Positions 1 through 5,863 are shown, counted from the first letter of the stretch. The stretch: 7,742 nt of DNA from RYN-433 sp036558265 (GCA_036558265.1 DATBFY010000451.1:1-7742); one strand, 5' to 3'. Notes: generated by a model not told the origin, from the letters alone. Translations and numbers: made by a program.

Positions 1-8
1 TCTTTCCG

Positions 9-632
9 ATGGTGGGGCAGACATTCTTGTCTGCCCTGATCTTCACTTTCCTTCTCACGACGGTTCCCGCCCGCGCCGCCGATGACGACAAACCCACCGA
101 CGTCCCCCTCCAGCCGCTCTGCAACGGCAAGGACCTCACCAATTTCAAAGTCCCCGACCCCAACCCCTGGTGGAAGGTCGAGGAGGGCGTGCTCACTGGC
201 CAAAGCTCCCCTGACAAGAAGGGCAACGTAATCTACACCGAAAAGTCCTACGACAACTTCGTCCTCGAATCCGATGTCCGCTTCGGCGATAACATCGACT
301 CCGGCTACATCTACGCCAAGCCCGAATCGCAGGTGCAGATCGGCGTCAGCCGCTCGCTCAAGGTGGATATGACCGGCTCGATCTACTACAAGGGCAAGTA
401 CCCCCCCGACGCCCGCGCCAAAGGCGTGGACAAGCTTCTCAAGCTCAATGACTGGAACACCCTCCGCATGGAGAAGCAGGGCCGCACCACCAAGGTCTGG
501 CTCAACGGCCAGCACGTCCTGACCTACAACTGCCCCGACGACCTGAAGCCCGCCCCGATCGGCCTGCAGGTCCACCCCGGTGTGGCGATGAAGGTCGAGT
601 TCAAGAATCTGCGGATCGCGGAGTTGAAGTGA
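9..632 (+). CDS. Secreted DUF1080 (3-keto-disaccharide hydrolase-like) protein
   Basis: A 207-residue protein of the DUF1080 family (Pfam 3-keto-disaccharide hydrolase), a concanavalin/LamG-like beta sandwich. Seen: a hydrophobic segment at residues 8-22 ending in ARA, with likely signal peptidase I cleavage after residue 23; the opening family motif LCNGKDLTNF at 37-46; a WWKVEEGVLTG block at 54-64; DWNTLRMEKQGRTTKVWLNG at 148-167; and the closing block IGLQVHPGVAMKVEFKNLRI at 184-203. Known for the family: members hydrolyse 3-keto sugars or bind glycans outside the cytoplasm; most planctomycete members are uncharacterised. The ATG at 9 is the first start inside the window, but no stop precedes it, so the true start could lie upstream. 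The first eight codons lie almost wholly inside a palindromic repeat (15-36), so the signal peptide has no positive charge at its start, which is odd. The gene is followed after 95 bp by the cytochrome c-linked dehydrogenase, a usual partner. The substrate is not assignable. Confidence 0.85.
   Translation: MVGQTFLSALIFTFLLTTVPARAADDDKPTDVPLQPLCNGKDLTNFKVPDPNPWWKVEEGVLTGQSSPDKKGNVIYTEKSYDNFVLESDVRFGDNIDSGYIYAKPESQVQIGVSRSLKVDMTGSIYYKGKYPPDARAKGVDKLLKLNDWNTLRMEKQGRTTKVWLNGQHVLTYNCPDDLKPAPIGLQVHPGVAMKVEFKNLRIAELK
15..36. repeat. Palindromic repeat (9-bp stem) forming the gene start
   Basis: GGGCAGACA (15-23) and TGTCTGCCC (28-36) are perfect reverse complements around a TTCT loop. Read in frame with the DUF1080 gene it encodes GQTFLSA. 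I recall similar short palindromes encoding a VGQTFLSA-like string scattered between genes in planctomycete genomes. That is memory rather than a search, so the dispersed-repeat identity is an inference; the palindrome itself is directly visible. Confidence 0.75.
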
Positions 633-715
633 AACGTGAAGACGTGAAACAAGTCACTTCGCCAAGGCACCCTCGCAAAGGAACTTGCTTCACGTTTTCA
701 CGCTTCACGTTTCAC
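629..715. repeat. Intergenic inverted repeat of CGTGAAA-type units
   Basis: GTGAAACGTGAAG at 629-641 pairs perfectly (13 bp) with CTTCACGTTTCAC at 703-715. Just inside, ACGTGAAACAAGT at 642-654 pairs with ACTTGCTTCACGT at 683-695 with one mismatch. The arms are themselves built from repeated CGTGAAA units. The element overlaps the stop codon of the DUF1080 gene and fills most of the 95-bp gap before the next start. It could form a long hairpin in the shared transcript. It looks like a dispersed intergenic repeat. It lacks a T-run, so it is not a classical intrinsic terminator. Confidence 0.8.
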
Positions 716-727
716 GAATTTGAACGC

Positions 728-3700
728 ATGCGCCCTCTCGCCCTCATCCTCTTCCTGATCGCCAGCCTCACCCGCGCCGACACCCCCGCCTCCGTCCCCG
801 ACGCCGCTAAAAACGCCGTCGGCCTTGACTCCGTTCTCAACACCAAGCGCGCCGCCTCGCGCGGCACCCGCCCGCTCTCGGCCGCAGAGTCGCTGAAGCA
901 CTTTCACCCCCGCCCCGGCTACGCCGTCGATCTGATCGCCGAAGAACCCGCCGTCCGCCAGCCGCTCAACATCGCCTTCGACGCCCGCGGGCGCATGTGG
1001 GTCACCCAGTACATCCAGTACCCCTTCCCGCAAGGCCTCAATATCGTCGAGTACGACAAGTACATCCGCGCCAAGTTCGACAAGACCCCGCTACCGCCGC
1101 CCAAAGGCGACCGTGGCCACGACCGCATCACGATCTTCGAGGACACCGACGGCGACGGCACGTTCGATAAGTCCACCGTCTTCCTCGACGGCCTGAACAT
1201 TGCCACCGCCGCCCTCCCCGGCGACGGCGGCGTGTGGGTCCTGAACCCGCCGTACCTGCTCTTCTACCCCGACAAGGACGGCGACGACCGCCCCGACTCC
1301 GACCCCGTTGTCCACCTCTCGGGCTTCGGCCTCGAAGACACCCACGCCGTCGCCAACTCCCTTACCTGGGGCCCCGACGGCTGGATCTACGGCGCCCAGG
1401 GCTCCACCTGCACCGCCAAGGTCAAAGTCGAAATCCGCAATCCGCAATCGGCAATCGGCAATGAGACAACCGATTTCCTCGGCCAAGCCCTCTGGCGCTA
1501 CCACCCGCAAAAGCACAGTTTCGAGCTCTTCGCCGAAGGCGGCGGCAACACCTTCGGCGTGGTCCTCGATGACGCAGGACGCCTTTACTCCGGCACCAAC
1601 TGGGGGCGCTTCCGCGGCCTCCACTACGTCCAGGGCGGCTACTACATCAAAAGCTGGGGCAAGCACGGCCCGCTCACCAACCCCTGCGCCTTCGGCTTCT
1701 TCGACCACATGCCCCACACCGGCGACGCCACACGCCTGACCCACACCTTTCAGTTCTACAGCGGCACGCTCATGCCGGATCTCGTCGGGAAGATCATCGG
1801 CCCCAATCCGCTTCAGTCGCGGGTCCAGGTCACCCGGATCGAACCGCTCGCCTCCACCTTCAAGACGATCGAGGAAGAGCCGCTGCTCACCAGCGACGAC
1901 GGGTGGTTCCGCCCCGTCGATCTGAAGGTCGGCCCCGACGGCGCGATCTACGTTGCCGACTTCTACGAGAACCGCATCGATCACGTCGATCCCCGCGATA
2001 CGTGGGACCGCACCACCGGCCGGATCTGGCGCATCCGGCCAGCCAACTGGACCCCCGCCAAGCCGATCGACCTCGCCCACGCGAGCGGGACCGAGCTTCT
2101 CGCGAAACTCAAGGACCCCAGCCGCACGATCCGCGACCTCGCCCTGCGCCTTTCGGGACAACGCCACGACAAATCCCTCCTCCCCGCCGCCCGTGCGATG
2201 CTCGCCGACGGCAAAGGCCAGGAAGCGCTGGAAGCCCTCTGGGCCATCCACCTCCTCGATGGCCTCGACGAACCCACCGCGCTCGCGGCGCTCGCCCACT
2301 CGAGCCCGGACGTCCGTCGCTGGGCCGTCCGCCTCCTCGCCGATGAAAAGGAGCTGCTTCCCTCGCCCCTCCACGAGCGGCTGCTCGAGCTCGCCAGGAC
2401 CGAAACCGATCCCCAGGTTCGCTCGCAACTCGCCTGCAGCGCCAAGCGCCTCCCCGGCGACCAGGCCGTTCCGATCCTGCACCAGATGCTCCGCCGCGCC
2501 GGCGACGAATCTGACCCGCACATCCCCCTGCTCCTCTGGTGGGCGGTCGAGCAGCAGCGCCACACCCACCGCGACGCTGTCGTCGCCCTCTTCGACGACC
2601 CCGCGATCTGGCAAAACCCGATCGCCCGCAACACCATCGCCCCGCGCCTCGCCCGAGGCCTGGTCACTTCAGTGACCGGGTCCGCCGAGGACGACCAGAG
2701 AGCCCTCGTCACACTCATCCAGAATGCCCCCGGCGACGCCGAGCGACAAATTCTCTACGCCGGCATCAACGATGCCTTTGAGGGCCGCCCGCTGGGCAAA
2801 CTCATCCCCGATCTCGCCGCCCTGCTCGCCAAGAGCGGCAACGCAGACCTGGCCGCCCGCGCCGGTGACAAGGCCGCGCTCGCCGCCGCCATCCGCTCGA
2901 TCGGCGACGACGACCCGAAGCTCAAGGATCGTCGCATCAAGACCATCGAGCTGCTCGGCCAGGTCGGCCCCGCTGAGGCCGCCCCCGCCCTGCTCGACGT
3001 GGCGCTCAAGTCCCAGTGGCACTCCGTCCGCCGCGCCGCCCTGGCGGCCCTGGTGCATTTCAACGACCCCGCGATTGGCCGCTCGATCATCGCTGGCTAT
3101 GACAAGCTCCCCAAAGACCAGGCTGTCCGCCCCGCCGCCATCTCCACGCTGCTGTCGCGCAAGCCCTGGACACTGGACCTGCTCCAGGCGATCGAGACCG
3201 GCCGGATCGACAAATCGGACCTGGCCCCCGACCAGCTCCAGCGCCTCCGCCAATCCGACGACCGCGCCATCGCCGCGCTCATGGGCAAACTCTTCGGCCA
3301 ACCCGCCAAACCCACCTCGCAGCAGAAAGAACACGAGATCGCCCGCATCCGCGCGATCGTCACCGCCGCCCCCGGCGACGCCAAACGCGGCAAGGAACTC
3401 TTCACCGCCCGCTGCGCCGTCTGTCACACGCTCTTCCGAGAGGGCGGCGCGGTCGGCCCCGACTTAACGCCCTACGAGCGCCGCAACGTCGATTTCCTGC
3501 TCGCCAACATCGTCGACCCCTCCGCCGCCATCCGCGAGGAATACGCCAACTTCCGCATCGACACCACCGACGACCAGACCTTCATCGGCCTGGTCACCGA
3601 ACGCGCCGCCGATCACCTGACGATCACGGACGCCACCGGCCAGCGCACGATCCTCCCCAAGGGCGACATCAAGGAAGAGCGGGCCCTGGCCCTCTCGATC

Positions 3701-3781
3701 ATGCCCGAAGGACTGCTTGATGGAATGTCCGATCCGCAGTTGCGGGACTTCTTCGCGTATCTGCAGGCGAGCAAGCCGTAG
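728..3781 (+). CDS. PVC-type dehydrogenase / HEAT / cytochrome c fusion protein
   Basis: A 1017-residue exported protein of the planctomycete/verrucomicrobial 'putative membrane-bound dehydrogenase' type. Seen in order: a signal peptide in the first ~17 residues (MRPLALILFLIASLTRA); a propeller-like dehydrogenase domain at ~51-436, starting SAAESLKHFHPRPGY, with acidic loops DTDGDGTFD (139-147) and DKDGDDRPD (182-190) and ending GRIWRI; alpha-helical HEAT-like repeats at ~450-800; and a C-terminal heme domain with CAVCH at 896-900 and a candidate axial Met at 992 (SIMPEGL). Inference: it oxidises a sugar-like substrate in the periplasm and passes electrons through its own heme. The cofactor is not visible. 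The start was set at ATG 728: an in-frame GTG at 629 would add 33 residues encoded by the intergenic repeat and bury the signal peptide. No strong ribosome binding site is seen. Oddities are two repeat-like inserts, at residues 235-246 and around 646-650. The gene is probably co-transcribed with the DUF1080 gene. Confidence 0.88.
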   Translation: MRPLALILFLIASLTRADTPASVPDAAKNAVGLDSVLNTKRAASRGTRPLSAAESLKHFHPRPGYAVDLIAEEPAVRQPLNIAFDARGRMWVTQYIQYPFPQGLNIVEYDKYIRAKFDKTPLPPPKGDRGHDRITIFEDTDGDGTFDKSTVFLDGLNIATAALPGDGGVWVLNPPYLLFYPDKDGDDRPDSDPVVHLSGFGLEDTHAVANSLTWGPDGWIYGAQGSTCTAKVKVEIRNPQSAIGNETTDFLGQALWRYHPQKHSFELFAEGGGNTFGVVLDDAGRLYSGTNWGRFRGLHYVQGGYYIKSWGKHGPLTNPCAFGFFDHMPHTGDATRLTHTFQFYSGTLMPDLVGKIIGPNPLQSRVQVTRIEPLASTFKTIEEEPLLTSDDGWFRPVDLKVGPDGAIYVADFYENRIDHVDPRDTWDRTTGRIWRIRPANWTPAKPIDLAHASGTELLAKLKDPSRTIRDLALRLSGQRHDKSLLPAARAMLADGKGQEALEALWAIHLLDGLDEPTALAALAHSSPDVRRWAVRLLADEKELLPSPLHERLLELARTETDPQVRSQLACSAKRLPGDQAVPILHQMLRRAGDESDPHIPLLLWWAVEQQRHTHRDAVVALFDDPAIWQNPIARNTIAPRLARGLVTSVTGSAEDDQRALVTLIQNAPGDAERQILYAGINDAFEGRPLGKLIPDLAALLAKSGNADLAARAGDKAALAAAIRSIGDDDPKLKDRRIKTIELLGQVGPAEAAPALLDVALKSQWHSVRRAALAALVHFNDPAIGRSIIAGYDKLPKDQAVRPAAISTLLSRKPWTLDLLQAIETGRIDKSDLAPDQLQRLRQSDDRAIAALMGKLFGQPAKPTSQQKEHEIARIRAIVTAAPGDAKRGKELFTARCAVCHTLFREGGAVGPDLTPYERRNVDFLLANIVDPSAAIREEYANFRIDTTDDQTFIGLVTERAADHLTITDATGQRTILPKGDIKEERALALSIMPEGLLDGMSDPQLRDFFAYLQASKP
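1432..1462 (+). repeat. Four tandem 7-bp units inside the dehydrogenase domain
   Basis: Two AATCCGC units (1432-1445) are followed by two AATCGGC units (1446-1459) and a final AAT. In frame they encode the core of EIRNPQSAIGNE, residues 235-246 of the fusion protein. The site lies between the conserved GAQGSTCTAKVK and GQALWRYHP stretches, a loop region in this family. RNPQSAI-like strings are, from memory, typical translations of dispersed heptamer repeats in planctomycete and other environmental genomes. The open frame continues through it. Confidence 0.8.
2662..2677. repeat. Inverted repeat (7-bp stem) inside the HEAT region
   Basis: GGTCACT (2662-2668) and AGTGACC (2671-2677) are perfect reverse complements separated by TC. 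In frame this gives VTSVT, within the stretch GLVTSVTGSAEDDQ between two helices. It may be a short mobile palindrome taken into the gene, or chance; a 7-bp perfect stem can arise by chance in a gene of this length and GC content. Confidence 0.5.
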
Positions 3782-3799
3782 GCAAGAGGCAAAGACGTT

Positions 3800-4711
3800 T
3801 CAGCCTGGGCGTCTCCGCCACAGTCCAATCACCATCGCCCCTACCAATCCCGCCAGCCCCGGCTCCGGTACACTGACCACCTGCCCCGCGCCCCCCGCCC
3901 CCTCGTTGTAATGCTGCGCCAGCAGCACCAGGTCATTGAAATCCACCACCCCGTCCCCGTTGAAATCCCCGTCCGCCCACAGCCCCGTCCCGTCGTAGTG
4001 CTGCGCCAGCGCCACCAGGTCGTTGAAATCCACCACCCCGTCCGAGTTGGCATCGGCGTCCCTCAGCGTAAACAGCGCGAGCGGCCCCCCCGCGCTGTCG
4101 TACGGCGTGCCGTTCCACGGGTCGGGCACGGTCGTCAGCGGGTTGTCCAGGGCGTCGTACGCCGACTGCCCGCCCGGCGCGCCATACGTGCTCCACACGT
4201 CGAACTTGATCGGCGTCCCGCTCGCCAGGCCCAGGGAATCAAGGGGCAACGAAACCGTCGTCGAGTTCGCGGCCAGCGTCACCGTACCGATCGTCGCCAG
4301 GTTCCACGCGACGCCATCCCACTGGTAAACCTGCGCCCCGCCACCGAAGTTCACCCAGCTCCCCACCCAGGTGTTCATGCCGCTGCTGATCCCGACCGGC
4401 TTGCCCCACGGGGTGTCCAGCGTCGTGCTGCCGCCCGGCCCGGTCTGAAGCCCGACCAGGTAATTCCCGAAGTTCGCCGTCGAGATGTCTCCCGTCAGGT
4501 TGATCTGGAAATTGAGATTCGCCAGGTCGCGCGTGACCACCACGCCGGCGATGTCAACTTCCGTGTCGTCGGTGCCCGCCTGCTCGCCGACCGTGTCCGC
4601 GTACGGCGCCGCCCGAGCGGTGTGGGCGCGGAACGACAGCAGTACCACGCTGCTGAGGACGACCCAAACGAACACATGACGACACACGCCATCCGTCCGT
4701 CCCATCGACAT
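3800..4711 (-). CDS. Surface protein with dockerin pair and PEP-CTERM anchor
   Basis: A 303-residue exported protein. Seen: a signal peptide with hydrophobic core at ~13-26, ending HTARA (likely cut after residue 34); a Gly/Thr/Ser-rich beta-type domain at ~38-215 that I cannot assign; two type I dockerin-like Ca2+ repeats, DANSDGVVDFNDLVALAQHY and DFNGDGVVDFNDLVLLAQHY, at ~218-269; and a PEP-CTERM tail at 281-303 (VPEP, hydrophobic GLAGLVGAMVIGL, then WRRRPG). Known: PEP-CTERM tails are processed by exosortase for export or surface anchoring, and dockerins bind cohesins or act as Ca2+ folds. Inference: a surface or extracellular-matrix protein. The start ATG 4711 has GGAGG four bases upstream; ATG 4705 is an alternative, and ATG 4768 would overlap rnc. 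The gene lies 37 bp after the rnc stop on the same strand and converges with the fusion gene, only 18 bp separating the stops. Confidence 0.85.
   Translation of the reverse strand: MSMGRTDGVCRHVFVWVVLSSVVLLSFRAHTARAAPYADTVGEQAGTDDTEVDIAGVVVTRDLANLNFQINLTGDISTANFGNYLVGLQTGPGGSTTLDTPWGKPVGISSGMNTWVGSWVNFGGGAQVYQWDGVAWNLATIGTVTLAANSTTVSLPLDSLGLASGTPIKFDVWSTYGAPGGQSAYDALDNPLTTVPDPWNGTPYDSAGGPLALFTLRDADANSDGVVDFNDLVALAQHYDGTGLWADGDFNGDGVVDFNDLVLLAQHYNEGAGGAGQVVSVPEPGLAGLVGAMVIGLWRRRPG
3908..4043 (-). repeat. Duplicated dockerin-coding segment
   Basis: Positions 3908-3956 and 3995-4043 are a 49-base direct repeat with four mismatches, 87 bases (29 codons) apart. They encode the two DxNxDGxVDFNDLVxLAQHY dockerin units. 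The high nucleotide identity points to recent duplication or gene conversion, or to strong codon constraint on a short motif. Confidence 0.85.
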
Positions 4712-4713
4712 GT

Positions 4714-4720
4714 TGCCTCC
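4714..4720 (-). promoter_or_regulatory. Ribosome binding site deciding the PEP-CTERM gene start
   Basis: On the minus strand GGAGGCAAC directly precedes ATG 4711. This Shine-Dalgarno match supports a start at 4711 rather than the upstream in-frame ATG at 4768, which lies inside rnc. Confidence 0.7.
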
Positions 4721-4721
4721 G

Positions 4722-4746
4722 CGCGCGCGCTGGACGGCCGCGCGCG
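4722..4746 (-). promoter_or_regulatory. GC hairpin between rnc stop and downstream ribosome binding site
   Basis: CGCGCGCG at 4722-4729 pairs with CGCGCGCG at 4739-4746 around a 9-base loop. On the minus strand it begins two bases after the rnc TGA and ends one or two bases before the GGAGG of the next gene. There is no U-tract, so it is not a standard intrinsic terminator. It could block 3' exonucleases, be a double-strand processing site, or tune translation of the downstream gene. The structure is seen; the role is inferred. Confidence 0.5.
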
Positions 4747-4748
4747 TT

Positions 4749-5513
4749 TCAGTCCCCTTGCTCCCCATTGGTCTCCATCGATTCCACCAACTCGTCAGTC
4801 GCCGAGCGCTTGCCGCCGCCGCCGCCGCCGTCGATCACGCCCAGCTCTTCCAGCGCGAACAGCGCCGCCTTCTGCTCGGCCGTCTTCTTGTTCGGGCCCC
4901 ACGCGCTCGTGTACCGCTTGCCGTCGATCAGCACGCATACCTCGAAGCACTTGCTGTGATCCGGGCCCTTCTCGTCGAGCAGTTCGTAGATCGGCGTCGC
5001 CCCCAGGCTCTTCTGCGCGTGCTGCTGCAGCACCGCCTTGTAGTTCTGCTGGTGGGCGTCGGCGGCGATCACGTCGATCTTGGGCGTCATCGTCCGCAGG
5101 ATGTATCGCTTGACCACGTCGAACCCCGCGTCCAGGTACATCGCCGCGATGATCGACTCGTACACCGCCGCCGCCAGCGAGCTGGGCAGCGCGTCCCGCG
5201 AGCTGATCCCCTTCCCGGTGATCAACAGGTCCGTCAATCCCGTCTCGTTGGAGATCTCCGCGCACGTCTTGCGCGAAACCACCGCTGACTTGATCTTGGT
5301 CAGGTCCCCTTCCAGGTACTCCGGGAAGCGCAGGTACAGCGCCTCGCACACGACCAGGTCCAGGACGGCATCCCCCAGGAACTCCATCCGCTCGTTCGAC
5401 AACAAACGCGTGTTGGCGATCGACGCGTGCGTCAGGGCTTCGGTAAGCAGGTCGGGATTCCGAAACGTGTGCTGGAGGATTTGCTCGGCCGTTTCGCGGG
5501 TCTCGTGGGTCAC
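4749..5513 (-). CDS. rnc: Ribonuclease III
   Basis: A 254-residue RNase III, the cytoplasmic double-strand-specific endonuclease that matures rRNA and processes mRNAs. Seen: the signature NERMEFLGDAVLDLV at 40-54, giving catalytic/metal residues E41, E44 and D48; the second motif LAAAVYESIIAAMYLD at 113-128, with E119 matching the essential second-site Glu; and a dsRNA-binding domain at ~157-225 with NYKAVLQQHAQ, GPDHSKCFEV and NKKTAEQKAALFAL. The first 160 residues form the usual RNase III fold. Oddities: the position three before E119, normally Asp (E. coli D114), is Ala116; and the C terminus carries six glycines (229-234) from a GCC-repeat tract and a short acidic tail. The start is GTG 5513, with a weak AAGG nine bases upstream; no better in-frame start is seen. 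A good promoter lies ~320 bp upstream, leaving a long structured leader. Confidence 0.95.
   Translation of the reverse strand: MTHETRETAEQILQHTFRNPDLLTEALTHASIANTRLLSNERMEFLGDAVLDLVVCEALYLRFPEYLEGDLTKIKSAVVSRKTCAEISNETGLTDLLITGKGISSRDALPSSLAAAVYESIIAAMYLDAGFDVVKRYILRTMTPKIDVIAADAHQQNYKAVLQQHAQKSLGATPIYELLDEKGPDHSKCFEVCVLIDGKRYTSAWGPNKKTAEQKAALFALEELGVIDGGGGGGKRSATDELVESMETNGEQGD
4812..4830. repeat. GCC trinucleotide microsatellite in rnc
   Basis: Six GCC units plus G on the plus strand encode Gly229-Gly234 of RNase III, just after the dsRNA-binding domain. Slippage would change the length of a flexible linker without breaking the frame. Confidence 0.8.
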
Positions 5514-5828
5514 GCTTTGAAACCTTGCTCAGGGGAACGCCAGCGTTCGCGGACGCGCGGGGCATGTGCGGTGGCGCGGATGTGGAAGACTTGCGAGGCG
5601 GCAAGGGAAGAACTCAGGTTTCGCGGATCGCCCACCCTGCGTGGATCGTCAGCAAGCCAGACGCGATCGGCGAAACGTGAATTCCTCGTCAATCTCAGCG
5701 GGTCGCAAGACCCTCGCAACCGCGGCTGCGCGGTATCTCGCGCGCGCGGGGGACGTTCGAACGAATTTTTACAGTCCAGCCGGGTGGCGCGCCAACAAGG
5801 GCCCGCCACGGAAGGGAAACCCCGGCTA
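5514..5828 (-). promoter_or_regulatory. rnc: Candidate structured 5' leader of rnc (or small RNA)
   Basis: No convincing protein gene is present here. Several stems are visible. AGCCGGG (5778-5784) pairs with CCCGGCT (5821-5827), enclosing TGGCG (5785-5789) with CGCCA (5804-5808). A 14-base stem with one mismatch, 5618-5631 with 5663-5676, encloses CCAC/GTGG (5632-5644). GGGTC/GACCC (5700-5713) closes a four-base loop that reads GCAA on the plus strand. CTTGC/GCAAG lies at 5590-5605, CCGCG/CGCGG at 5720-5733, and a GAACGC/GCGTTC hairpin near 5535-5550. The first stem begins almost exactly where the predicted rnc transcript would start. I recognise no named riboswitch, tmRNA, RNase P RNA or 6S RNA. 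Inference: a structured leader, perhaps for RNase III autoregulation as known for E. coli rnc, or a separate RNA, possibly read from the plus strand. Confidence 0.4.
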
Positions 5829-5834
5829 ACTCTC

Positions 5835-5863
5835 AAATTATCGATCCCTTTCAGGGGTGTCAA
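5835..5863 (-). promoter_or_regulatory. Sigma70-like promoter for rnc
   Basis: On the minus strand a perfect TTGACA (5858-5863) is followed after exactly 17 bases by TAATTT (5835-5840); GATAAT, offset by two bases, is an alternative -10 with a 15-base spacer. The predicted start is near 5828. The spacer contains an inverted repeat, CCCT-TTC-AGGG (5846-5856), which could be a repressor site, though this is speculative. The local AT-richness against a GC-rich background supports a promoter. Confidence 0.6.

Noticed and set aside
629..727. GTG 629 as start of the dehydrogenase, overlapping the upstream stop
   Set aside because: The extra 33 residues are encoded by the inverted repeat and would place a highly charged stretch before an obvious signal peptide starting at ATG 728.
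1432..1462. Heptamer array as a CRISPR array
   Set aside because: The units are 7 bp with no spacers and lie inside an open coding frame.
1091..2614. 507-codon open frame antisense to the dehydrogenase
   Set aside because: It is a typical high-GC shadow frame, rich in Gly/Val/Ala/Glu, opposite a gene with clear family motifs, and has no domain of its own.
3782..3814. Terminator between the convergent genes (AGACG at 3793-3797 with CGTCT at 3810-3814)
   Set aside because: A 5-bp stem with a 12-base loop and no T-run; it also lies partly in the PEP-CTERM coding region. The 18-bp gap holds no clear terminator.
3911..5113. 400-codon plus-strand open frame opposite the PEP-CTERM gene and rnc
   Set aside because: It runs antisense across two well-supported genes and gives an Arg/Pro-rich product, a mirror of GC-rich codon positions.
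5754..5770. Palindrome CGTTCGAACG followed by AATTTTT as a plus-strand terminator
   Set aside because: The palindrome has no spare loop, so only about three base pairs could form in RNA, too weak for an intrinsic terminator. No plus-strand gene ends just before it.
5817..5832. Similarity of CCCGGCTAACTC to a 16S rRNA stretch
   Set aside because: The match is a dozen bases only; neighbouring 16S conserved sequence is missing, so it is chance.
5510..5863. 117-codon minus-strand open frame upstream of rnc
   Set aside because: Its ATG overlaps the -35 box of the rnc promoter, so it would not be in that transcript. The product is Arg/Ser/Pro-rich with no recognisable domain, and the region is better explained by RNA structure.
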